Assembly (NCBI GenBank): GCA_021325555.1
Contig: JAJPGY010000012.1
Coordinates: 62,001-126,000, forward strand
Reading direction: 5' to 3'
DNA length: 64,000 bases
From: Pseudomonadota bacterium
Lineage (GTDB): Bacteria; Cyanobacteriota; Vampirovibrionia; Obscuribacterales; Obscuribacteraceae
Below are positions 1 through 10,445 of this stretch, piece by piece. Both the position numbers and the translations under genes were made by a program. The notes beneath the pieces are model-generated. The model worked only from the letters and a program-made list of their open reading frames with translations. It was not told the origin of the DNA and searched no databases. Numbering within the stretch: position 1 is the first letter of the stretch; the number at the start of each line of letters is the position of its first letter.

Positions 1-26
1 GAACCGGGCTTTTGAGGATCAGGTAT

Positions 27-416
27 ATGGTTGACGACCATCGGGCAAACATTCACAAAGGAGCGGCGGAGATTGCCTCTGAGATGCAATCTTCGAAGAA
101 CTTCGACCAACTCTACCAGCGGCTATCCCACGATGTTTTATCGATGGATCCGAAGGAGTTCGTGCAAATGTGCCAGGAAGCGCAAGGCCTGAACAAGAAC
201 GGCCAACTCAACCTAGATGTTAAAACCGGCAGCAATGGGCTTCCAGACGTTACTCTGACGGATGATTCGAGCATCGCTAACCGGCTCAGTCACCTCTTCG
301 GCGGAGCCGAAAAGCACATCCAGGCGCAAGCGCACGCGTTCGGCAACAGTGAAGCGACCCTTGATGCGGTCATCGATGAGGCGTCAGGCGCCAGGCGATA
401 CATTGAGGAGCAATAG
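27..416 (+). CDS. Hypothetical protein, 129 aa
   Basis: I do not recognise this protein. It is hydrophilic and mostly helical in appearance, with no signal peptide or membrane segment. The ATG at 27 is preceded by GAGG at 14-17, a usable ribosome binding site, so this start is preferred. The frame stays open to the left edge of the window, so a longer upstream start cannot be excluded. The C-terminal half contains an acidic stretch (TLTDDSS) followed by a His/Ala-rich helix and ends in IEEQ. The nearest downstream gene is on the other strand, so it gives no functional hint. Confidence 0.55.
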   Translation: MVDDHRANIHKGAAEIASEMQSSKNFDQLYQRLSHDVLSMDPKEFVQMCQEAQGLNKNGQLNLDVKTGSNGLPDVTLTDDSSIANRLSHLFGGAEKHIQAQAHAFGNSEATLDAVIDEASGARRYIEEQ

Positions 417-729
417 CGGAGACCGCTGCGGTTAGCGGCGCTGCCCAGGTTGAGAAGCACGGCTATTGCGCCGGGCTTTTTGGTCCCGCGATTTTGTTTT
501 CAGAAAATTGTAACTATAACAGATAGTGTCTAGAAAAGAGCAAAAAACCAAGCAAAGATGGCAGGCGATCTACGTTTTCATGTGATCGCCTGCCATCTAC
601 ATGCTTTGACACGGCGGCACCTGCGCTCGCCCGAAAGAAGCGGCTCGCCCAGGGGTCCTGCCTCATCGACAACGGTTCCCCGGATGCCGGTGAGCAGATA
701 GCTGAGGGCCAGCGGCATGACCTCTATAC
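417..729. other. Non-coding gap with a perfect hairpin
   Basis: No gene is visible. The gap lies between convergent genes and contains a perfect 14-bp inverted repeat at 557-570 and 584-597. This probably serves as a bidirectional transcription stop, although no strong T-tract follows. Confidence 0.5.
557..597. terminator. Perfect 14-bp stem-loop between convergent genes
   Basis: GATGGCAGGCGATC at 557-570 is mirrored by its exact reverse complement at 584-597 around a 13-base loop. It lies between the convergent ends of the genes at 27-416 and 730-1890. A role in termination is inferred from position only. Confidence 0.5.
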
Positions 730-1890
730 TCAGCCTTTCTCTAATCGGGATTGCTCCGCAGCCAGTGTCACCAGGATGGCGGACCAGGACTGCGGTTTCG
801 CACCGCACGCCGCGCCCGTCTCCGGATCCCAGTACTCGGAGAGGTCCGAGCCGAGGATCCCCCGCACCGTCAGCTCTCGGATCGTCGAGAGCTCAGGCCG
901 TTGCCGGCGAATAGCGGCGACGCACAGCAGATAACAGATCTGCGGCCAACAGCCTCCCCGCCAGTAGCCGTTGCTGCGGTAGGAAGGTTCGGCGATCGAA
1001 ACGCCGGCAAAGCCGCGGGGCCGTCGGAAAGCCGCCGTGCTCATCAAATGAGCCCACGCGGCCTCGACCTGCTCGGGGTTGCTCACCACCAGTAGCGGCA
1101 GGAACGCCTCCAGCGTCGGTACTGCCGATGAGTCCTTGCCGGATCCTGGAAAGACATCGGCCCAGGTTCTCAGCTCGGGCCTCCAGAGAGCCTCCAGGCT
1201 CCTGGCGATCCCTCGAGCCTTGGCGGCCAGCCCGTCGTCTCCCGTCAAGGCTGCCAGCTCGAGGGCGTTGAAGGCCACCAGCGCGTTGAAACTCGCCGGG
1301 CAGACTTCGAACTTGCCGTTGGCCACCCCCTCGCCGGCAACGACGCGCATCGAGCGCGCCAGCCTGTACTTGGTGATGTTCCAGAACTCGCGGTGATAGC
1401 CGAAGCGCATCCAGCGGCTCCAGCGCGGTGAGTCGTCGCAGCCTGTCTCCCACGGGTGCACGACCTTGACCAGACCGGTCGCCGCGTCCATCCGTGAGTC
1501 GATCAGGTGGTGGAGCGCCGTTGATGCCGGCTGCAGCAGGTGGTCCACAGCAAAACCGCTGTCGTGCAGGACGCGCAAGGCGTGTCCGTACATGGGCGGC
1601 TGCGTGATGGTCGAATGCCCGCGTACCCGCCAGATCCACCAGCCTGCCCACGGTTTGTTGTGGAACAGGGTGTTGGGAAGAAATCCGCTTTTCAGCATTC
1701 CGGAGAACAGCGTCTCCATCTCGATTACCGCCCGCCGGTCGCCCAGGGCGCCCCAGGCGATTGCCTGGAAGCACGAGTCCCAGAGCCACTGCCAGGGATA
1801 CTGGCGGCGATTGGGACTGGTATAGCCGGGATTGGCTACCCATGCTGAATCCAGTACGGAGAGGCATCTGCTTCTTACGTTATTGCCCAT
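730..1890 (-). CDS. Glycoside hydrolase of the (alpha/alpha)6 MGH1/GH63-like type
   Basis: The 386-residue protein looks like a cytosolic alpha/alpha-barrel glycosidase of the mannosylglycerate hydrolase/GH63-like group. These enzymes hydrolyse alpha-linked di- or oligosaccharides such as glucosylglycerate, mannosylglycerate or trehalose-like solutes. Supporting motifs are WQWLWDSCF near residue 35 (substrate-binding tryptophans and an acidic residue), YWRGGCWP near residue 330 and QSWSAILV near the end, all typical of this fold. There is no signal peptide. The ATG at 1890 is chosen because AAAGGAG lies 9 bases upstream; an upstream in-frame extension has low-quality sequence. The exact substrate cannot be told. 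The gene follows an acyltransferase gene on the same strand after a strong hairpin, so it is probably transcribed alone. Confidence 0.7.
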   Translation of the reverse strand: MGNNVRSRCLSVLDSAWVANPGYTSPNRRQYPWQWLWDSCFQAIAWGALGDRRAVIEMETLFSGMLKSGFLPNTLFHNKPWAGWWIWRVRGHSTITQPPMYGHALRVLHDSGFAVDHLLQPASTALHHLIDSRMDAATGLVKVVHPWETGCDDSPRWSRWMRFGYHREFWNITKYRLARSMRVVAGEGVANGKFEVCPASFNALVAFNALELAALTGDDGLAAKARGIARSLEALWRPELRTWADVFPGSGKDSSAVPTLEAFLPLLVVSNPEQVEAAWAHLMSTAAFRRPRGFAGVSIAEPSYRSNGYWRGGCWPQICYLLCVAAIRRQRPELSTIRELTVRGILGSDLSEYWDPETGAACGAKPQSWSAILVTLAAEQSRLEKG

Positions 1891-1941
1891 GGAATACTCC
1901 TTTCTTCCCGGGCCCGGCCCGGCAAACTGCCGGCCAGTGCG

Positions 1942-1985
1942 GCGAGAGGGGAGGCGGCGCAAGCACGCGCGGCCTCCCCTCTCGC
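1942..1985 (-). terminator. Perfect 14-bp stem-loop after the acyltransferase gene
   Basis: GCGAGAGGGGAGGC at 1942-1955 pairs exactly with 1972-1985. It lies just downstream of the acyltransferase stop on the minus strand and upstream of the glycosidase ribosome binding site. It has no clear U-tract, so it may instead be an RNA-stabilising hairpin. Confidence 0.5.
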
Positions 1986-2013
1986 GGGTAAAAGACGGCC
2001 TCGCGAAAAGGCC

Positions 2014-2841
2014 CTAGCTGTTCATCGCCTGCTCCAGCAACGCCTTGATGGCCAGGCGCATCGCGTCGGTGCCGGCATGGCGTTCCTGCGGGAGCGAAGT
2101 GAAGAGGATCGGCTTGCCGATCACACAGGTGGCACCGTATTTGGGGCCGCTGCCGAAGAACCGTTCGGCCGGGCTGAACAGCAGGTGGAGCAGGCGACGC
2201 CCGATGGAGGCGCCGCGGCTGTCCGTCCGGTAGTGGATGGCTACCGGCAGGTAAGCCAGCGGCTCGTCTCCAATCATCTCCTGCGCCTTCTGCATGGCCC
2301 GGAAAGCGCCGGTCCGGTAGTCCTCGGGACGCTGCTCGTAGTTGTCGAACTTGAGCGTGCCCTGGGGGAACATGAGCAGCCGGCTGCGCGGGTCGGCAGC
2401 CAGCACGCGGGCGCACGTGTTGACGACGGCCCCGCCGCCGCGCTCGGCGTGCCCCTTGACGGTGGGCACGGCGAAGACGCCCATCCACGCGGCGATGCCG
2501 GACAGCGGTCCTTTGAGGATGTTGGCCGAGCCGATGCCGCGCAGGCTGCCCTGCATGTGCGGGACGAACTGGAACGGATCGAACCCGTGCTGGTGGTTGG
2601 GCCCGATCAGGAGCCGCCCCTCGAACTGCAGGTTTTCGGCACCGTACACGCGGGTGCGACCGATGTACAGGTAAGAAAGGAGCCGGCCGGCGTGCCTGTA
2701 GGCGCTCATGGCCAGCCGCGAGGGCGGGGGAGGCAGATAACCAGGGGTTTTCCGCATCCGGTAGCCCTCGATGGACCAGAAGGTGATTCGGAGCAGGGCG
2801 TAGCCGGCGGCTGCGCACGCTCCCAACCAGAGGATCAACAT
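2014..2841 (-). CDS. PlsC-like 1-acylglycerol-3-phosphate acyltransferase family protein
   Basis: This 275-residue membrane-anchored protein belongs to the PlsC/LPLAT superfamily, which transfers acyl chains to lysophospholipids or related acceptors. It has one N-terminal hydrophobic segment (about residues 2-20). The catalytic H-x4-D motif appears as NHQHGFD and the phosphate-binding motif as FPQGT. The substrate is not certain: the spacing and the C-terminal region are compatible with phosphatidic acid synthesis or with lipid-tail addition to another acceptor. The ATG at 2841 has AAGGAGG 5 bases upstream. The gene lies between a proline iminopeptidase and a glycosidase on the same strand, with hairpins on either side. 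Confidence 0.75.
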   Translation of the reverse strand: MLILWLGACAAAGYALLRITFWSIEGYRMRKTPGYLPPPPSRLAMSAYRHAGRLLSYLYIGRTRVYGAENLQFEGRLLIGPNHQHGFDPFQFVPHMQGSLRGIGSANILKGPLSGIAAWMGVFAVPTVKGHAERGGGAVVNTCARVLAADPRSRLLMFPQGTLKFDNYEQRPEDYRTGAFRAMQKAQEMIGDEPLAYLPVAIHYRTDSRGASIGRRLLHLLFSPAERFFGSGPKYGATCVIGKPILFTSLPQERHAGTDAMRLAIKALLEQAMNS

Positions 2842-2950
2842 GTTGGCCTCCTTGGTGAGGGCTTGTGGCAGGAGGCGCTCAGCAGGGCGAAGCCGGCCGA
2901 GCGCCTCCTGGAAAGTGATGGATGGAAAGCCGCGCCGGTGGCGCGAGGAA

Positions 2951-4987
<2,037 letters not shown>

Positions 4988-5344
4988 ATGCAGCAATGTT
5001 TCTACTTTCCCGTCTCTCTCGAGGACGCCATCGCCATTCTGCGCCGCCGGCAGCGTCTCGGACAGGTCGCCGGCAAGAACGACCAGCCGATCGTCGGTTA
5101 CACCGACCGGGCGGAGGCCGTTTTACGCGCGCGGAATGGCAACGAGAAAGGCGGCTCGCGCGAAGTCTGCCTCGTTTGCGTCGAGGTGGAGCGCGACCTG
5201 TTCTCGCAACTGTTCATGGGCGATATGACGCACTTCGGTCCGTGCGCGAAATGGCTTTCCGGCCACTCGATGGAGCTCGAGCCGCTGGCTCAAGACCTCA
5301 TCACGCACCACGGGCGCTTTGTGCTCGAGATCGTCAAGGCCTGA
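4988..5344 (+). CDS. Small protein of a family also found at 46.5 kb
   Basis: Unknown 118-residue soluble protein. It starts with a hydrophobic strand CFYFPVS, followed by an (A)IL helix, a YTD-x2-A segment, a strand REVCLVCVEV, a tryptophan-containing segment and a C-terminal strand FVLEIV. The same order of elements is seen in the 146-residue protein at 46478-46918 (LFIPVS, ILR, YTSRHVA, REMFLIVI, WEAED, FSLEIV), so the two are probably distant paralogues. The layout is loosely like small ADP-ribosyltransferase-type folds, but no catalytic motif can be assigned. The ATG at 4988 has AGGAG 6 bases upstream. It is the first of three consecutive small genes. Confidence 0.7.
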   Translation: MQQCFYFPVSLEDAIAILRRRQRLGQVAGKNDQPIVGYTDRAEAVLRARNGNEKGGSREVCLVCVEVERDLFSQLFMGDMTHFGPCAKWLSGHSMELEPLAQDLITHHGRFVLEIVKA

Positions 5345-5391
5345 TCCCCACAAGGGTCGGCTTATCAACCAACCATTTCCAAGAGGTTCAT

Positions 5392-5847
5392 ATGGCACAA
5401 ACCGAAAGACTGAAGGCCATCGACGAGGCGGCCTCGCGTTGCCGCCGGCAGTTCGACCGCATGGTCGATCAGGCGGAGCACATTCTCGAGAACTGGCGCA
5501 ATGAGCGCGAGCGGCTCATCCAGGAGTCGGCCACCCGCGTGGCGCGCCTGGAGAGCGAGCTCGAGCTCTACGAGGGACTCGAAGCCGAGTGGCGGGCCGC
5601 CCGTGTTCGCACGGAGCTCGCCTCCGCCGTCGAGCATCACCGCGCCACCGTCGACGCCGCCAACCGGCAGCTCGAGGAAGCGATCAAGCGCTATGTGCGC
5701 GTGTTCGCTGCGGCCGCCGCGGCCGTGGAGGCGACGTTCAACTCCGCCTGCGGCTCCCGGAATTTTTCAATCCAACCGACTGGAGATCTGCCATGCGCGG
5801 ACTCAAAAACTTCGCCTACGGGCTCTGCGCCTGGCCAATGGCGATAG
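5392..5847 (+). CDS. Coiled-coil protein, 151 aa
   Basis: Residues about 1-115 are an almost continuous charged helix (AQTERLKAIDEAASRC, then an ERERLIQESATRVARLESELELYEGLEAEW-type heptad pattern), predicting a coiled coil. An alanine-rich helix (FAAAAAAVEA) follows, then a low-complexity tail. No enzymatic motif is visible. The ATG at 5392 has AAGAGG upstream. The last 55 bases overlap the start of the next gene in another frame, which is unusual for this compact but non-overlapping region. The true end of this protein could therefore be affected by a frameshift. Confidence 0.6.
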   Translation: MAQTERLKAIDEAASRCRRQFDRMVDQAEHILENWRNERERLIQESATRVARLESELELYEGLEAEWRAARVRTELASAVEHHRATVDAANRQLEEAIKRYVRVFAAAAAAVEATFNSACGSRNFSIQPTGDLPCADSKTSPTGSAPGQWR

Positions 5848-6071
5848 GGTACCTGCTTTTTCTCTTCGTGGGCGGCTTCGCCGTCCTCGGCTGCCGGGCA
5901 ATCGCCGGGCGCCGGGCCGGCCGCCGCCGTCGCCGCTTCAGCGGAGCCGGCGACCCCCGGGTCGTTCCCTTCCCGCACGATCGGGTGCGGCGGCTCTATC
6001 CGGTTCCTCCCGACGTGACGACTGCGAAGGTCATCCCCTATCGCAAGGCGCGCCCTTCCAAGACCAGGTGA
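5793..6071 (+). CDS. Small membrane protein, 92 aa
   Basis: One hydrophobic segment (FAYGLCAWPMAIGYLLFLFV, continuing to about residue 35) is followed by a strongly basic cytosolic tail (RAGRRRRR) and a proline-rich end. The ATG at 5793 has GGAG 7 bases upstream. The start lies inside the 3' end of the coiled-coil gene, which suggests translational coupling. Its function is unknown; with the coiled-coil partner it could form a small membrane-attached complex, but that is only inferred from position. Confidence 0.6.
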   Translation: MRGLKNFAYGLCAWPMAIGYLLFLFVGGFAVLGCRAIAGRRAGRRRRRFSGAGDPRVVPFPHDRVRRLYPVPPDVTTAKVIPYRKARPSKTR

Positions 6072-6125
6072 AGGGCGAAAAGTCTGTGCTTTCGCCGTGC
6101 GCCGGTCTCTGGATCGCGCCTGCAG

Positions 6126-7118
6126 TTAACCTGCGCGGTGCGCCGGCGGTCGTCCCGGCTGGCCGAGCTCCTTTATGCCTTCGGTATCAACCGCCAGGTC
6201 CAGGATTGCCGGTGGCTCCGGCTGCTGGGAAGCCCATTCGTTGAGTCTGGCGAGGATGCGCTTGCTGCTCCTTTCGTGCGCAATGACGAGAACGGAGGGA
6301 CCGGCGCCGCTTAAAACGGCGCCCAGGATCGGCTCGTCCAGCAGCAGCCCGCGTATTTGTGAAAGCAGGGGAGCGATTTCGTCGCGATAAGGCTCATGAA
6401 GGCGGTCGTTGAGCGCCTCCTTGAGCGCAAGATCGTGGCTGCCGGTGACGGCTGAGACCAGTAAAGCCGCCCGCTGGACGTTGGCGACGGCGTCTTCGAA
6501 AGGAACTTTCGCCGGCAGGACCGCCCGGGCATCTACGGTGCGAACTCGGGAACGCGGCACCACCAAAAGAGTCTTCCACTGGGGCGGCCAGGGATGGCTG
6601 CGCGCGACGAGCCGGGTGCCGCCGGCGGCCCGGGCGCACACGACGAACTGTCCAAGCAGGCTGGCTGCCATGCTCTCGCCGTGCCCCTCAAGGGTAGCCG
6701 CCTCGGCAAGGAGAGCATCGGCAGTCGGCACCAGGTCTCGGAACGCGTAAGCTGCCCAGAGGGCGCCGATCACGATCGCGTCGCTGCTGCCCAGACCTGC
6801 GCCCAGCGGGATTTCGGAGTCGATGGTGATGCGGGTGCATTTCACCAGCTCCGGATCGTCCTTCCAGAACTTGCGCAGCACCCGGTCGATCAGCGCGTCC
6901 GCATCGGTCGCGCGGCTGCCCGTGCTGATCTGGCCTTTGAAGGTAATGAAGGGGATCGATGGATCTTCTTTTTCCAGCAGGCGAAAGGTCAGACGGCAAT
7001 AAATCCCCAGCGCCAGGGCGAAGGTATCGAAGCCCGGTCCCAGATTGCTGGTGCTGCCCGGGATGCGCAGGGTGAGCTTTTTTCTCTGTCGTTCCGAAAT
7101 GGCTTCCGTGCTTGTCAC
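6126..7118 (-). CDS. thrB: Homoserine kinase (GHMP family)
   Basis: ThrB phosphorylates homoserine to O-phosphohomoserine in threonine synthesis. The 330-residue protein shows the GHMP signature PLGAGLGSSDA (canonical PxGxGLGSSAA), an N-terminal IPGSTSNLGPGFD (family PATSANLGPGFD) and the C-terminal GAVLSGAGPSVL motif. The Asp after GSS in place of Ala is a small deviation. It starts with GTG at 7118, with GAGG 5 bases upstream, because no ATG lies nearby in frame. No other threonine gene is adjacent: it stands alone between two accessory blocks, with a long non-coding upstream region that presumably holds its promoter. Confidence 0.88.
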   Translation of the reverse strand: MTSTEAISERQRKKLTLRIPGSTSNLGPGFDTFALALGIYCRLTFRLLEKEDPSIPFITFKGQISTGSRATDADALIDRVLRKFWKDDPELVKCTRITIDSEIPLGAGLGSSDAIVIGALWAAYAFRDLVPTADALLAEAATLEGHGESMAASLLGQFVVCARAAGGTRLVARSHPWPPQWKTLLVVPRSRVRTVDARAVLPAKVPFEDAVANVQRAALLVSAVTGSHDLALKEALNDRLHEPYRDEIAPLLSQIRGLLLDEPILGAVLSGAGPSVLVIAHERSSKRILARLNEWASQQPEPPAILDLAVDTEGIKELGQPGRPPAHRAG

Positions 7119-7571
7119 CGATGCCTCGAGCCGCCAAAGGTCGCGGCAAGTTCCCCCGCTTAGTATCTACCATTCGGGTAAACTTATCGACCAAATTATT
7201 GTCACCGCGCCGGCTGTATGCTTACCCTGTGATTTTTTCGATAGGGCTATCACTTGCGGTCCGCCGGAGGGTTAGCCCTTTCCTTTTTGGGGCATGTTAA
7301 CTATAGAACGTAAGACACGGCTTAATTCGTGAATTATTCACGGCTTTTAGAGACAACTTGATCGTATAGTACTGCTATGATCAGAGAGAAGCAACAGGGC
7401 TGCCGGGCAAGCGGGGAGGAGGTTTTCGAGCTCTCCTGGCGCCCGCTGCCCATTTGCTTGCCCTCCCGCGCCTGTCACGGCGTCGGGTTCGCTTCTCCGT
7501 CCTGCTGGCCTGCCCGGTCGAGGCACAGGTAGTAAATCGAGCGCGCCAGGCAGGAGGCCGCGGCGCCGCGC
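7119..7571. other. Non-coding region upstream of thrB
   Basis: About 450 bp with an AT-richer centre (7200-7400) but no gene. It probably contains the thrB promoter on the minus strand. The open frames here are arginine/proline-rich and unsupported. Confidence 0.45.
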
Positions 7572-8153
7572 TTAAGCCTTTCTGGCGACGTGCACCAGGT
7601 AGCCTCCCCGCTTGCGGGCGGGGCGCACGAACAGGCGCCGGCCCTCGCTTGCCCTGGGCTTTTCCGAGGAGCGGAGCCGGGCGTGCAATGCTTCGATTAC
7701 CTTTTCCGGCACCACGCGGTCGCGCGCCCGGTTGCGTCTCAGGCACTCCCCGAGCGGGGTTTCCATGACCACGAGGACGATGTTCTCGTAGCCGTGGTGC
7801 TGAGCCAGGGCGATGACCGGGCGGCGCAGGAGCCGGTCGCAGTTGGTGCTGTCGTCCACCACCAGCTTGCCGGCGGCGAGCGCATCCTCGAGTCGCGCGT
7901 AGAAGAGGCGGGACACCTCGGCGCCCGACCCCTGGATGGCCTCGTCGCCGTACAGCTCGCCGCGGATGGCGTCACGGCTCAGCCGTGTCACGCCGGCGGC
8001 GGCAAGTGCCTCGGCGACGGTCGATTTGCCGGAGGCGGGGATGCCGACCATCACAAGCACGCCCCTGTCGCCGCACATCGCTTTCAGGTGATGCACGAGC
8101 TCGTTGAGCGTCATCGCCCGCCAGGGGCTCTTAGACTTTCTTGAGTCAGTCAT
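7572..8153 (-). CDS. P-loop kinase resembling polynucleotide kinase/Zeta-type ATPases
   Basis: The 193-residue protein has a Walker A motif GIPASGKST near residue 40. A following RLSRDAIRGELYGDE segment resembles the substrate-binding part of T4 polynucleotide-kinase-like 5'-kinases, which commonly read SRDxxR, and VVDDSTNCDR/RRPVI fits the DxTNxxxxxR pattern of this family. It likely phosphorylates a 5'-OH of nucleic acid or a small metabolite. The C-terminal RNRARDRVVPEKVIEALHAR fits the lid helix. The ATG at 8153 has AGGA 6 bases upstream. A short basic N-terminal extension is present. It is the last gene of a minus-strand accessory block. Confidence 0.7.
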   Translation of the reverse strand: MTDSRKSKSPWRAMTLNELVHHLKAMCGDRGVLVMVGIPASGKSTVAEALAAAGVTRLSRDAIRGELYGDEAIQGSGAEVSRLFYARLEDALAAGKLVVDDSTNCDRLLRRPVIALAQHHGYENIVLVVMETPLGECLRRNRARDRVVPEKVIEALHARLRSSEKPRASEGRRLFVRPARKRGGYLVHVARKA

Positions 8154-8406
8154 GGTTGTTCCTAATCAACTGAAGGCGTGTGGTTAAGCGGTTTTCGCCT
8201 GGCGGACGAGCTGCCGGCAGGTGCTCCGGCGGCTTCTGTCCACCAGCGGCGGGTTCACCGGCAGTGCCTGCTCGCAGGTGCTGCCAGTTGTTCGGTCAAG
8301 TTACTTGCGGCGGTCATTCGCCGCCGGTAAATGCGGGTCGGCCGGCGCGCGATCGCCGCCTTCTCCTTTGTCGTTGCCGTAATGAGGTCTCGTGTCCGTC
8401 AACCGG

Positions 8407-8628
8407 TTACGGCTCGGTGACGAACTTGACGATCTTCTGCGCCAGGTCGACGCCGAAGAGCAGCTTCACAACGCCGATGATGAGCGGCGCCGGGTGAACG
8501 AAAATGACGATGATGCCGAAGATCACGTTTGCGCGGAACGCCAGATACAGCCCGTAGACCGTTACGGCGAACACGGCAAGCGCGAGAAGCAGCGCCACCA
8601 GAACCGGGATGACGAGAAGAACTTCCAT
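8407..8628 (-). CDS. Small two-helix membrane protein, 73 aa
   Basis: Almost the whole protein is hydrophobic: helix one covers about residues 3-32 and helix two about residues 34-58, followed by a short tail ending in VKFVTEP. No motif is recognised. The ATG at 8628 is preceded by AGGAG 8 bases away. A 10-bp GC-rich stem-loop at 8666-8703 separates it from the upstream protease gene. Function unknown. Confidence 0.65.
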   Translation of the reverse strand: MEVLLVIPVLVALLLALAVFAVTVYGLYLAFRANVIFGIIVIFVHPAPLIIGVVKLLFGVDLAQKIVKFVTEP

Positions 8629-8665
8629 GTCGAGGACTCCTCTGTTGAAAGCGTTGGGGGAGCGG

Positions 8666-8703
8666 CCGCAGCGGCCGGGAGCCGGAGCTCGCAGCCGCTG
8701 CGG
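8666..8703. terminator. 10-bp GC-rich stem-loop between genes
   Basis: CCGCAGCGGC (8666-8675) pairs with GCCGCTGCGG (8694-8703). It is one of the regular intergenic hairpins of this block; no U-tract follows. Confidence 0.45.
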
Positions 8704-8723
8704 AAGGATGACTTGGCCCGCGC

Positions 8724-10322
8724 TCAGGCAGGGTCGACCGGGGCGTGCTGTGCCTCGATGTCGATCGGCACCGCCGACAGGCGATCGAGGGCAGCCTGCA
8801 TCTCCGGACGTACGACGGCGAAACGATCCAGCAGCGCCCTGGCGGCTTCGTAGGAGCCCTCGGCCTGCAGGGTCATGATGTCGTGGGTCAGGTTGCGAAC
8901 GCCGGCCTTGAAGCGCTCGATGTCGAGCCCGAAGGTTCCCGACGCGGGATCGAAGGTGATGCCACCCTCGTCCACCAGGTAGTTGAACTGCAGCGCGATG
9001 CCGCGCCCGTGCGCCTCGGTGATGCCGAAGCGGACCGAGCGGAAGGCGCTGGCCAGGAAGGTGACGTAGAGAGCCTTCTCGGCCTCAGCGGTCAGGTCAC
9101 CCTTGTCCATCAGGTACTGCATGGCAAAGAGCGCGCTGATGTCCGCCTTGGCCTCCTCGATTGCCGAGTAAAGCTCCTTGAGCCGGGCGCGAACGGTGGT
9201 CTTCACGCCTTCGACGGTGATCTTGTGCGGTCCGAGCCCGTGCAAGAGCTCGTGCCAGAGGATGTGGTCGAAGAACGCCTCGAAGCTCACTTCAGAAAGC
9301 AATGCTGGATCCATGACGATCCTGGCGATCGGGACCAGCACGTTTTGGAACTTGGCCTCTTGCACGTTCTTCAACATCACGCGCTTGGAGCCCTTGACGG
9401 AGATGAGCTGCTCGTCGTTCGGCAGGTTGTACGCCGCCGTGCGAGGACCGTGGTTCGCGTTGCCCGTGCCGAGAAGCTCGTTGACGACACAGATGGGCGA
9501 GTCCGATCCGAGCTTGGGGTTCCGGTACTGCGGGTCGATCGGCAGGTTGTCCTCGACGTCCTGCAGGAAGGTGCCGTACTGCGCGAGCTTGGCAGTGTGC
9601 TCGTGATCCCGAACGGTGACGTACGCCTGGAACGCCGCCTTCTGGTTGAACATCTCGTCGATGTAGACCTCGTATGGACCGATGGTCACCTCGATCGGCG
9701 AGTCCAGATCCATCCAGGCCGCGTCGCTGTCGTAGTACTCGTTGGAGAGGAACGCGTCGGCGCGCTTGCGGAGGAACACGCGCAGGCTCTCGTTGTCGGT
9801 CAGCTCGGCCGCTTCACGAAGCAGCCCGGCCGCCGGCTCGAGCAGGTCGCGGTACTCCTCGCTGTAGGGAACCGCCTTGAGCTTCCCCGACTCGTCGCGC
9901 CGGATGACGTGATAGAAGCCGGTCGCCTTCTTGCGCTCGTCCGGGCCCAGGGTCTCGACCCAGGCTTCGAACTCGGCCTTGGTCATGTCCTCCGGATAGA
10001 AGTTGGCGTGGTCGGGGCGCTTCGGAACGCCCTTGATGAAGGGCTCGTACTCGTCGAGCACCGACCATGGCCCGCCGTTGATGTTGAAGTAGCGCAGGCG
10101 GGCCTTGCCGAGCGGGCTCGTGTCGCGCGCGAGCTGCTCGCGGAGGGCGACGGTGCCGCTCCAGGTCTGCCTGAGACAGATGTCCTCGATCAACCGCGCG
10201 GACTGGATGATCTTCTCCAGAGCCTTGCGGTCTCCCGCTGACAAGAGAGAAACATCGGCAGCGATGAGGGCGGGCGCATAGCGCCGCCGCATCCCTGCAA
10301 GGGTTTTCATGTCGTATCTCAC
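8724..10322 (-). CDS. DPP III-like zinc metallopeptidase (family M49 related)
   Basis: The 532-residue protein resembles the bacterial dipeptidyl-peptidase III group, which cleaves dipeptides from peptide N-termini. The zinc site is HELLH at residues 357-361, followed by GLGPHK. A second glutamate lies in EEAKAD at about 389-394, matching the EExxA(E/D) ligand segment of M49. Classical eukaryotic M49 enzymes have HExxGH with an extra residue; the shorter HExxHGLGP form occurs in the bacterial NUDIX-associated branch. No NUDIX domain or signal peptide is present, so the enzyme is probably cytosolic. It starts with GTG at 10322, supported by AGGAGG 7 bases upstream. It is flanked by stem-loops on both sides. 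Confidence 0.8.
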   Translation of the reverse strand: MRYDMKTLAGMRRRYAPALIAADVSLLSAGDRKALEKIIQSARLIEDICLRQTWSGTVALREQLARDTSPLGKARLRYFNINGGPWSVLDEYEPFIKGVPKRPDHANFYPEDMTKAEFEAWVETLGPDERKKATGFYHVIRRDESGKLKAVPYSEEYRDLLEPAAGLLREAAELTDNESLRVFLRKRADAFLSNEYYDSDAAWMDLDSPIEVTIGPYEVYIDEMFNQKAAFQAYVTVRDHEHTAKLAQYGTFLQDVEDNLPIDPQYRNPKLGSDSPICVVNELLGTGNANHGPRTAAYNLPNDEQLISVKGSKRVMLKNVQEAKFQNVLVPIARIVMDPALLSEVSFEAFFDHILWHELLHGLGPHKITVEGVKTTVRARLKELYSAIEEAKADISALFAMQYLMDKGDLTAEAEKALYVTFLASAFRSVRFGITEAHGRGIALQFNYLVDEGGITFDPASGTFGLDIERFKAGVRNLTHDIMTLQAEGSYEAARALLDRFAVVRPEMQAALDRLSAVPIDIEAQHAPVDPA

Positions 10323-10394
10323 GCTTTAGCCTCCTGCTGGGATTCACCAGCATGCTGAAAGCAGATTCTCCTTGGTAGGAGAACAGCGGAAAGA

Positions 10395-10420
10395 GGGCGT
10401 GGAGCCGCAGCCCCACGCCC
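10395..10420. terminator. 8-bp stem-loop between membrane protein and protease genes
   Basis: GGGCGTGG (10395-10402) pairs with CCACGCCC (10413-10420). It is positioned between the membrane protein stop at 10446 and the protease ribosome binding site. Confidence 0.4.
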
Positions 10421-10445
10421 CCTCCCACCTTGCTTGTTCCGGATG